This document shows positions 58,439-64,000 of a stretch of 64,000 nucleotides of DNA, in pieces (position 1 is the stretch's first letter; each line of letters begins with the position of its first letter). Under the pieces are notes generated by a model that was not told where the DNA came from, searched no databases, and saw only the letters and a list, made by a program, of their open reading frames with translations. This DNA comes from Allobosea lupini (GTDB lineage Bacteria; Pseudomonadota; Alphaproteobacteria; Rhizobiales; Beijerinckiaceae), in contig NZ_FOAN01000008.1 in NCBI RefSeq assembly GCF_900109525.1, positions 124,001 to 188,000 on the forward strand. Reading direction: 5' to 3'. Position numbers and translations under genes: made by a program.

Positions 58439-58662
58439 AGGCGGCTGGCAGCGTTCTCCGCTTCGCCGACAGCTCGATTGCGGTTGATCAAGATCCGTCG
58501 CAACAAGAAGAGATCGAGGCCGTCGCGACGATGGTTGCGTATCTCATCCCGCAAGCAAGGGCGCTCAGCCCAGGGCTGGCCTTGCTCCTCAACCTCGCCT
58601 TGCACGAGCTGTCATTGCTACGTGCATTGAAGGATGGATCGGTGGTCCGGCTTCACGCCTGA
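58435..58662 (+). CDS. Small helical protein coupled to the GNAT gene
   Basis: 75 residues from ATG 58435, overlapping the upstream stop by 4 bp. MKAAGSVLRFADSSIAVDQD is followed by EEIEAVATMVAYLIPQARAL and LALLLNLALHELSLLRALKD. It is amphipathic and helical. Translational coupling suggests that it works with the GNAT-fold protein. No family is recognised. Confidence 0.6.
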   Translation: MKAAGSVLRFADSSIAVDQDPSQQEEIEAVATMVAYLIPQARALSPGLALLLNLALHELSLLRALKDGSVVRLHA

Positions 58663-58666
58663 GGAC

Positions 58667-58694
58667 GTGGCTCCGGGGGAAGCTTCGGAGCCAC
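58667..58694 (+). terminator. Stem-loop after the GNAT operon
   Basis: GTGGCTCCG, a 10-base loop, CGGAGCCAC: a perfect 9-bp stem 4 bp after the stop. There is no T-run, so it may be an attenuator or RNA stabiliser. Confidence 0.5.
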
Positions 58695-58771
58695 ACCTAC
58701 AAGCTTGGCAAATCTTCCCCCATAGACTGTTACGTCAGGTTGCGCTTCATTGCGGCCTAGGGGGATGTCGA

Positions 58772-59182
58772 ATGACGAGAAAAGATCCGAACCCGATCGA
58801 TCGCCATGTCGGCAGCCGCGTCCGAATGCAACGCATGCTCGCCGGCGTCAGCCAAGAGAGGCTCGGCCATGCTTTAGGTGTCACCTTCCAGCAGGTGCAA
58901 AAATACGAAAAGGGCACCAACCGGATCAGCGCCAGCCGCCTGCAGCAGATCGCTAATCTCTTGGAGGTTGAGGTGTCGCTCTTTTTCCAGGGGGCTCCGT
59001 CCACGGCTTCCCTGGTTGGTGCCGCTCAGACTAGCGCATCGGAAGTCCTCGACTTCACCCTTACATCCGAAGGCGTGCAGCTCAACCGAGCCTTTGTGAA
59101 GATCAAGAGCGGCCAGGTTCGGCGGAAGTTGGTTGATCTTGCTGAAACGCTGGCTGCCGAGAGCGACGATGGCAACGGATAG
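58772..59182 (+). CDS. XRE-family transcriptional regulator
   Basis: 136 residues from ATG 58772 behind GGGGG. The helix-turn-helix is RVRMQRMLAGVSQERLGHAL, GVTFQQVQKYEKGTNRISAS, RLQQIANLLEVEVSLFFQG, the common alphaproteobacterial type. The C-terminal half (LTSEGVQLNRAFVKIKSGQV, RRKLVDLAETLAAE) matches the remnant at 40317-40591. It follows the GNAT operon on the same strand and may regulate it. Confidence 0.9.
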   Translation: MTRKDPNPIDRHVGSRVRMQRMLAGVSQERLGHALGVTFQQVQKYEKGTNRISASRLQQIANLLEVEVSLFFQGAPSTASLVGAAQTSASEVLDFTLTSEGVQLNRAFVKIKSGQVRRKLVDLAETLAAESDDGNG

Positions 59183-59212
59183 ACGCTTGGCGAATTGAAG
59201 GGGGCTTAGATC

Positions 59213-59687
59213 ATGTTGCAGCTCTCGTTCGAGAGCATGCTTCGCGCGATCGATGCCGCGGTCTCTGCAGAGTTTGAAGAGAAGGGCGGGATTGATCACC
59301 GTGCTGTGTTGATCACGCCGGACGCTAATCAATCACCTGCTGAGCTGGGAGGGTGATAGCGGCAAAGCGCGTGCGCTTGCTTAACTCGGCGGGCAGATCA
59401 AGGTTGTGAGGCCTGAGCGATACGCCATTGTCGGCGAAGCCTGGATGGCTCCGTGGCCCGATCACGCGGCGTTGCTTCAAGCCAGCAAGTCCGACCGGCG
59501 TATCGAGGTAGTCTACATTTTCCTTGTAGATCGATCTGGGCAAAACTGTTTTGCGACGCGACCGATCGAAACTCCGCATTGGGAGCGTGATCCGAAGCCG
59601 CGTCTCGGCCCAATCACACTCAATCCTGGTATGGAAGGCGCTTTTGCCGACCTTTTCGGCAGACGAGGGGACACCAATAACGGATGA
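59213..59687 (+). pseudogene. Broken hypothetical gene
   Basis: ATG 59213, with GGGGG upstream, encodes MLQLSFESMLRAIDAAVSAE and a 47-residue product ending PAELGG. Another frame, already open at 59343, gives GDSGKARALA, a TAA, then GGQIKVVRPERYAIVGEAWM, IEVVYIFLVDRSGQNCFATR and LNPGMEGAFADLFG. The joined reading looks like one protein with a frameshift near 59350 and a nonsense codon near 59382. No family name is known. Confidence 0.5.
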
Positions 59688-60111
59688 TGACGGAAGGCAC
59701 GCTGATGGCGTCTGCGGCGTTCACGGTGCGCTCGATGGCTCCGGGTATGGTGCCCCAGAGGCCGACGACAGCGTATCGGGAGGAGACGAAGGCGTAGCGT
59801 CGCGCCCCACGACCAAGTGAGCGATAGCTCAATCCGGTTATTTCAGCGACGGAGCCGACGCGTTCCCCGCCGCCAAGGTCGGTCGCTGGATGGACATCTC
59901 CTCTGCTGCAACTGCTCAACGGTTCATTGCTGGCGGCAGCCGCCTTACCGGAAATGGTGTCGGCAGCTGCTGGTGGCAGGCTGAGGATTTGTTTGGCGCG
60001 GACGGGAGGCCAGTGAAGAATCCGACTGCTACGCACTGGCGAAGGCGCTTGAGCTGACGTCCACCAGTCATGGCACTTCGAGGCCGATGACGCTCGATTG
60101 GACCTTGCCGC
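59688..60111. other. Gap without an assigned gene
   Basis: A minus-strand frame spans most of the interval but changes character and shows no domain. I assign nothing here. Confidence 0.4.
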
Positions 60112-60837
60112 TCAGGTGACGCCTGCAGTGGCGTCGAACCGACGAACGATCCGGACGGCCATTTCGTCTATGCCGAGTTGGATATCCGCACGCCCGAACA
60201 GCGATGGAGGCGCGAAATCGCTATCCACGACGAAGAGCTTGCTGCGATTCATCGCCGCGAAGAGAGCAAGTTTATTGCAAATATTTGCTTCAGCGACGTC
60301 AATAAGCCCTCGAAAAATTTCTTCCTGGATAGATTCGTCGAACGAAAATGGAAGATCTAGAGCGTCGTATAGGTCAAGGAATGCGCCATATTCTCCGCCC
60401 CAGCTAATCGCGCGATCGAGCGCCTCGCGGCCACCCGCCGACAGCCGCGCAAGCGACGTGGCGGTTGTTCCCAGGTTGGATGAGTGGGCCACTATCGTGG
60501 TGAGCCCCGGAAGGGCCAAAAAAGCCAGGTCCCAACGTGTCAGGGGAGCGCCGCTCGGATGGTTGTGATGAACGGTCAGTTGCGAAGTAGAATCTAGCAG
60601 CGCTCTGTGAAGCTTCTGGCTTAGGCCAGTATTGGAGCGAGAGCCTTTGGTGCTCTCGATCAGATTGCCATCGCGATTGATCGCAACGAGAAACTCGACA
60701 CCAAATTCTCGCCCGCTGGCCACGACAGAATCGCGTATTGCATCGAAGGTCAGCCGATGCGGTGGCGGCCACGGTTGAACGCTTGCGCAAAAGGGGGCTG
60801 GTGGACGTGCTTTTGAAGTTGCTCGTACGTTCGCCAT
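60112..60837 (-). CDS. JAMM/MPN-like metalloprotease-fold protein
   Basis: 241 residues. The central motif LTVHHNHPSGAPLTRWDLAF has the H-x-HP-x(7)-D layout of JAB/JAMM metal sites, followed by LALPGLTTIVAHSSNLGTTA. Upstream, GVEFLVAINRDGNLIESTKG supplies a strand with Glu that may be the catalytic acid. The remaining half is helical (AISWGGEYGAFLDLYDALDL). RadC and deubiquitinase-like proteins share the fold. The target is unknown. It is divergent from the next gene across an AT-rich region. Confidence 0.68.
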   Translation of the reverse strand: MANVRATSKARPPAPFCASVQPWPPPHRLTFDAIRDSVVASGREFGVEFLVAINRDGNLIESTKGSRSNTGLSQKLHRALLDSTSQLTVHHNHPSGAPLTRWDLAFLALPGLTTIVAHSSNLGTTATSLARLSAGGREALDRAISWGGEYGAFLDLYDALDLPFSFDESIQEEIFRGLIDVAEANICNKLALFAAMNRSKLFVVDSDFAPPSLFGRADIQLGIDEMAVRIVRRFDATAGVT

Positions 60838-60968
60838 GCAGCCCTCCTGGCGGCAAATTGGCGGCGGTTAGACGTGGCCGAAGCATCAAACTGCTGATTG
60901 CATTTATTATTATGGAATTCCCTATAGTTGTATATTCATAATCGTGCCGGAGAGCGTTTGGAGGGGGT

Positions 60969-61250
60969 ATGGAGGCCAAATCGTTCAAGGAGTTTGCCTG
61001 GGAGTGCAAGGCCGCTCAGCGAGCCGTAATCCGCAAAGAGCGCGAGAGGATGGAGAAGGTCGCCGCTCTCTGGGCCGAGTATGTGCGAGCGCTGTCAGAG
61101 CTTGGTTTGCATCCGATGACCCACGACGGCATCCTGAAGCGGCAGGGCGAGCTCGACCGCATGACGGCTGAAATTGACGATCAGTTCGGAGACAACGAGA
61201 CCATGCGAGCCTCCTACGAGGTGTATTTAAAGTCCTTCACGCATTCGTGA
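60969..61250 (+). CDS. Hypothetical helical protein
   Basis: 93 residues, MEAKSFKEFAWECKAAQRAV, IRKERERMEKVAALWAEYVR, then GELDRMTAEIDDQFGDNETM and RASYEVYLKSFTHS. It is highly helical and charged. GGAGGGGG precedes the ATG. No family is recognised. It is divergent from the JAMM-like gene. Confidence 0.55.
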   Translation: MEAKSFKEFAWECKAAQRAVIRKERERMEKVAALWAEYVRALSELGLHPMTHDGILKRQGELDRMTAEIDDQFGDNETMRASYEVYLKSFTHS

Positions 61251-61269
61251 TTCTCATACTGAATGCGCG

Positions 61270-61331
61270 TTGCAACTTACGAAAATTGTTATTGCAACTT
61301 ATAGGCGATAAAGCGAACTTACTCAAGTTGC
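61270..61331. promoter_or_regulatory. Iterated TTGCAACTTA sites
   Basis: TTGCAACTTA occurs at 61270-61279 and 61292-61301, 22 bp apart (two helical turns), and an inverted partial copy CAAGTTGCG lies at about 61324-61332. They precede the gene at 61392 and look like binding sites of a regulator. Confidence 0.5.
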
Positions 61332-61391
61332 GTCACCCTGATGATTCGCATTCTCCTAAGCAACAGCTAAGCTCTCTGTGGGGGAAGCACC

Positions 61392-61748
61392 ATGAACAAG
61401 GCTAATCATCGGGCATTTGCCCGATCAATGTCACTTGTGCCTGAGGATCCTGCAGTTGTAGCTGCAGTAAAATATCAAAAGATATATAAATCATACCTCG
61501 CAATAATGAAAGAAGATAAGGATATCATTGATAGCCCGAGGGTCGATCGAATGTTTAAGCGATGGTTGGCGGCTCTGGAGAGAGCAGTCAATACCGTTCC
61601 GACGACCTGGGCGGGTGTCGTTGCTCTGCTTGATATCTGCACTGACGACGGATCGATCGGCGAGAGCATTGAAGACCTCCAGGACGGCGTTAACTCAATC
61701 TCTGCCGGTGTTCGGCGCCTCTTGGCTACGGAGTTCAAGGCGGTCTGA
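61392..61748 (+). CDS. Hypothetical protein
   Basis: 118 residues, MNKANHRAFARSMSLVPEDP, YQKIYKSYLAIMKEDKDIID, RMFKRWLAALERAVNTVPTT, WAGVVALLDICTDDG. A helical protein whose middle (P-x-T-x-x-G-x-x-ALL) resembles short rhizobial hypothetical proteins. AT-rich sequence with iterated sites precedes it. The function is unknown. Confidence 0.6.
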   Translation: MNKANHRAFARSMSLVPEDPAVVAAVKYQKIYKSYLAIMKEDKDIIDSPRVDRMFKRWLAALERAVNTVPTTWAGVVALLDICTDDGSIGESIEDLQDGVNSISAGVRRLLATEFKAV

Positions 61749-61872
61749 TCTGCACCACAGGCCAGCCTGAACCGAGGGGCGACGGTTATCGCCTCAAGCC
61801 CCGCTGGTGCCGCCTCTTCCAGTTGCGCATCAGCGGGGCAATTATGTGCCATAAACTCTTCAAGAACGACCC

Positions 61873-62169
61873 ATGACCGAAGCTCGCCCCTTCCACGTGC
61901 TTGTCGAAGTCGACCGGGCCAGATTTCAGGCTCGCTTATCTGACGTCGAGGCTTGGCTCTCGGATTGGCAGATCGACGCGGAGATTGGCTCAGTGCTCGG
62001 CGACATCGGTCAGCTCAGGGTGAGGTTCGCTGACGAGCGCGCTGCTCATGCCTTCCAGCGGTGTCACGGCGGCCGAGCTATTCCAGCAGAGGAGATCGAG
62101 ACCGCGAAGTTCGCCGATGCTATCGACGAGGACTTGTACGAGCGCCTTGCGCGCGAATACCCTGACTAG
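61873..62169 (+). CDS. Small conserved hypothetical protein (cassette gene a, right copy)
   Basis: 98 residues: HVLVEVDRARFQARLSDVEA, WLSDWQIDAEIGSVLGDIGQ, LRVRFADERAAHAFQRCHGG and YERLAREYPD. It aligns over its full length with the protein at 21455-21751. The pair of conserved neighbours in the same order supports a functional cassette. No known fold can be named. Confidence 0.68.
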   Translation: MTEARPFHVLVEVDRARFQARLSDVEAWLSDWQIDAEIGSVLGDIGQLRVRFADERAAHAFQRCHGGRAIPAEEIETAKFADAIDEDLYERLAREYPD

Positions 62170-62183
62170 AGGAGGCTCTTGTC

Positions 62184-62420
62184 ATGGCAGACGCCGTCAA
62201 GCCGGGATCGGGCGTGCCACGCGTGCAGCTTCGGCGCGTCGATGACCTTGTCGGTCGGATCGAGGCTCTCGTCTCCGATGCTCAAGCGCAGGGTTATGGA
62301 ACTCTCGCGTATTTTCTCGAAACTGCGTTGATCGAAGCGCGCATTCAACTTGACCGCGAGGCGGACGAGTGCCGGAGTCGCGAAGCCGATCGCAAAGAGC
62401 TGTGGTTACCGGAGCGGTGA
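62184..62420 (+). CDS. Small conserved hypothetical protein (cassette gene b, right copy)
   Basis: 78 residues, VQLRRVDDLVGRIEALVSDA and QAQGYGTLAYFLETALIEAR, then a charged tail DREADECRSREADRKELW. It starts 14 bp after gene a behind GAGGAGG. It matches 21219-21440. The end overlaps the convergent secreted-protein gene. Confidence 0.65.
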   Translation: MADAVKPGSGVPRVQLRRVDDLVGRIEALVSDAQAQGYGTLAYFLETALIEARIQLDREADECRSREADRKELWLPER

Positions 62421-62714
62421 GCGCTCAGGCATCCTTGATGAACCGCTTGCCTGCGGTTGCTTCCGCTGGTTCCGTTCGTCGATGAGCCTTTGCTGCTGCA
62501 TAGAATGCCCGTCTGCGAGGCTATCGACGCCCTCCGGGGTACAACGCTCGCTGGGAGGCGAGCCGCACACCCGCGCTAATTGATCCCAGCTTACGCATTT
62601 TCCAGTCGGCCCACGGTAGCCCGGGCCACCGCGACTGCCACACCCAGAAGCTGCACCGGCAGACGTTGCTGCCAGCAGTATCGCCAAGCTCGCCAGCAAG
62701 TGCGCTTTCCACAC
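62406..62714 (-). CDS. Small secreted protein with GCGSxGGPGYR...GKC motif (right copy)
   Basis: About 102 residues from GTG 62714. The signal peptide HLLASLAILLAATSAGAASG precedes GCGSRGGPGYRGPTGKCVSW, then CGSPPSERCTPEGVDSLADG and SMQQQRLIDERNQRKQ. It is close to the left copy at 20912-21199. The GTG lies 27 bp after the lipoprotein stop, and the two may be cotranscribed. Confidence 0.62.
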   Translation of the reverse strand: MWKAHLLASLAILLAATSAGAASGCGSRGGPGYRGPTGKCVSWDQLARVCGSPPSERCTPEGVDSLADGHSMQQQRLIDERNQRKQPQASGSSRMPERSPLR

Positions 62715-62741
62715 GCTCGCCTCCGAGGTTTGAGGAGCCAA

Positions 62742-63500
62742 TTAGCCGCTCGCTGGCTCCTGAACTGCGTCAAACACATGAACGTCTGCGCCGACGCGAA
62801 CACGGATCTGATAGGTCTTCTGTTTGGCGTCTCCAGCAGGAGGAGCAATGCCCACAGTGCCGCCATACCATTCGCCCGGTAGCAAGGTGTGGTCCTTGAT
62901 GTACTCGTTCTCAAGGCGGGCCAGGTTCTCCTGCCCCTGAGCGATCGAGGATTCGATCATTGCTGCATTTTGCGCTGAGGCATTAGCTGAAGCGATGGCA
63001 GCCGCGGCAGGGCTGTAGCCAGTCGTCGTAGCGATGTAGGTTCCACGGGGGGTATAGATCGTGCTGTTCGATCGATAATAGCCGGCTTGCGACGCGGCGG
63101 CGGCGTTGGCCCCGGCAGCGACGCCGACCAGGATGGCAGAGACAACCTGACGGGTTTTCTCTTCCTGCTGCAGTTTTTCGAAGGTCAGTACCTCAAGCGG
63201 CTGCCCTGTCGAGCCAGCGCCGAACGATTGCTCTACTTGGATCTCGGAAACGGTGAAGTTCTGCGGCGCCTTCCCGCGGTTCTGCATTGCGACGACGAAG
63301 CCGACACGCTGGCCAGCCGGAATATCGCGACCTGTGCGGCTTAGCAGGACGACGGATTCCTTGCCGACCGAGGAGACCGCAGGCTTACCGTCTCGCACCA
63401 ACGCGGTCTGCCCCGGACCAGCGCTAAATCGCACGCGATCGGATACACAGCCTGCAGCTGTCATGGCCACAAGGACCGCGTGCATAATCTTGCTGTTCAT
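62742..63500 (-). CDS. Putative lipoprotein
   Basis: 252 residues beginning MNSKIMHAVLVAMTAAGCVS, with a lipobox-like AAGC at 16-19. The mature part has SVGKESVVLLSRTGRDIPAG, GFVVAMQNRGKAPQNFTVSE and an Ala-rich helical stretch SAILVGVAAGANAAAASQAG followed by a Tyr/Thr-rich part. The end GEWYGGTVGIAPPAGD and TYQIRVRVGADVHVFDAVQE forms strands. It probably sits in the envelope; the role is unknown. Confidence 0.65.
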   Translation of the reverse strand: MNSKIMHAVLVAMTAAGCVSDRVRFSAGPGQTALVRDGKPAVSSVGKESVVLLSRTGRDIPAGQRVGFVVAMQNRGKAPQNFTVSEIQVEQSFGAGSTGQPLEVLTFEKLQQEEKTRQVVSAILVGVAAGANAAAASQAGYYRSNSTIYTPRGTYIATTTGYSPAAAAIASANASAQNAAMIESSIAQGQENLARLENEYIKDHTLLPGEWYGGTVGIAPPAGDAKQKTYQIRVRVGADVHVFDAVQEPASG

Positions 63501-63515
63501 CGATTTGTGCCCCGG

Positions 63516-63731
63516 TCAGCCGCGCCAGCTCGCGCACTTGCCATTAGCTTTGCGATAGCCGGGGCCACCCTTTGACCCGCAGCCGCGGCGAGCGAATTCG
63601 TACGTCGCACCGCTTCGAGCTGCTACCTTCGACGTTCCGTCGTATGATGCTGGAGCAACCGCTGATGCGATGGTCGCGGTCAAAAATGCCGCAGCAAGTA
63701 CTGCACCGGTGGCGATTCCCAAATTACGCAT
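63516..63731 (-). CDS. Short secreted protein with GCGSKGGPGYR...GKC motif
   Basis: 71 residues: a Sec signal MRNLGIATGAVLAAAFLTAT with IASAVA, a spacer, then RRGCGSKGGPGYRKANGKCA and SW at the very end. It shares the GCGS-x-GGPGYR-x(3)-GKC-x(2)-W core with the proteins at 20912 and 62406 but ends right after it. This shows that the motif is a unit of its own. It lies 15 bp upstream of the lipoprotein gene on the same strand. Confidence 0.62.
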   Translation of the reverse strand: MRNLGIATGAVLAAAFLTATIASAVAPASYDGTSKVAARSGATYEFARRGCGSKGGPGYRKANGKCASWRG

Positions 63732-63766
63732 TGTCCCCTCCCCAAAAAATTCGGCCCTTGTGGGCT

Positions 63767-64000
63767 CTAGTTAACCATCCCGATCATCGCCTTGGCGGTG
63801 ATACTTGCCGCGGTGAGCGCCTTCTCGCGCTCGGTCGGCAGGTCGCCATCTTTGTTGGCCAGGAACGCTGAGCGGGCGGCCGCTTCAATTTCCGGCCGAC
63901 AAAGCTCCAGCATTCCTTCGTAGAGTTTGCGCTGATCGACGAACTTCTCATTTCGGGCGGTCGCTATCGTCGATAGGCAGTCGCGAACGGCCTTGGGCAA
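63767..64000 (-). CDS. Hypothetical protein, cut by the window edge
   Basis: At least 77 residues. The visible part reads AVRDCLSTIATARNEKFVDQ, KLYEGMLELCRPEIEAAARS and AFLANKDGDLPTEREKALTA. It is helical with two Cys. No ATG is seen before the window ends, so the start lies outside. The function is unknown. Confidence 0.5.
   Translation of the reverse strand: MPKAVRDCLSTIATARNEKFVDQRKLYEGMLELCRPEIEAAARSAFLANKDGDLPTEREKALTAASITAKAMIGMVN

Larger units (their letters stand above)
61870..62770. repeat. Inverted paralogous cassette, right copy
   Basis: The mirror image of 20856-21760. The right copy is followed by the full lipoprotein gene, of which only the last codons are left at the left copy. 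Confidence 0.8.

Noticed and set aside
59620-60036. A 138-codon minus-strand open frame
   Set aside because: It overlaps the broken plus-strand gene, changes composition along its length and shows no domain.
1-64000. CRISPR arrays, tRNA and rRNA genes, integrase and attachment sites
   Set aside because: No regularly spaced short repeats, cloverleaf-like tRNA sequence, rRNA segments or integrase gene could be found by reading.

Overview
The window looks like an accessory, repair- and stress-oriented region of an alphaproteobacterium of the Hyphomicrobiales (Bosea/Methylobacterium-like). The base composition is GC-rich. The gene families support this placement: MucR/Ros, a KaiC-like ATPase with a hybrid kinase, DUF1236, DUF3606, DUF6894-like and PRC-barrel proteins, two Ku proteins with a LigD-type ligase domain, GTTC-N7-GTTC LexA boxes and EcfG-type GGAAC-N16-CGTT promoters. 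The genus is an inference. I see no rRNA, tRNA, CRISPR array or replication gene.

Left part (1-16 kb). An Mrr-like PD-(D/E)XK nuclease, an OLD-family ATPase/TOPRIM nuclease and a UvrD-like helicase form a Gabija-like defence operon; the OLD gene carries a one-base frameshift. Next comes an ectoine/amino-acid type ABC importer with a DoeB-like deacylase. The 3' end of that operon and a convergent GNAT gene recur 3.9 kb downstream as an 899-bp direct repeat. The repeats bracket foreign DNA: an ART-like fragment, a hipBA toxin-antitoxin pair and a decayed patatin-like gene. A TacA/TacT-type acetyltransferase toxin-antitoxin pair follows, itself bracketed by about 170-bp transposase-remnant repeats.

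Middle-left (16-21 kb). A KaiC-like double ATPase, a hybrid histidine kinase and a convergent single-domain response regulator form a signalling unit.

Island (20.9-63 kb). Paralogous genes sit in nested, opposite orientations. The outermost pair is a three-gene cassette at 20.9-21.8 kb and 61.9-62.7 kb. Inside are two LexA-box cassettes at 22.4-24.1 and 46.9-50.1 kb, two copies of an 84-residue protein, two copies of a 70-residue protein and three copies of a decayed small gene. The island holds a non-homologous end joining set (ligase domain, divergent ku genes, exonuclease III), an SOS set (umuD, umuC, SRAP/YedK) and many small envelope or stress proteins. Exact EcfG-type promoters precede the ligase gene, one 84-residue gene, a DUF1236 gene, a PRC-barrel gene and a 24-residue membrane peptide; near-matches precede others, including both ku genes. 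I read the island as a general-stress and SOS controlled repair region.

Right end (55-64 kb). A LysR regulator is divergent from a tandem-GNAT-fold protein that is coupled to a small gene and followed by an XRE regulator. Beyond lie a JAMM-like protein, several unknown small genes and secreted proteins of a Gly/Cys-rich family.

Decay is common. Frameshifts or stops are visible in the OLD nuclease, ligase, one SRAP, an IS1182-type transposase, a haloacetate dehalogenase-like gene, a DUF6894-like gene, a LexA-linked gene and others. Single-base cases need read-level confirmation before they are called pseudogenes.
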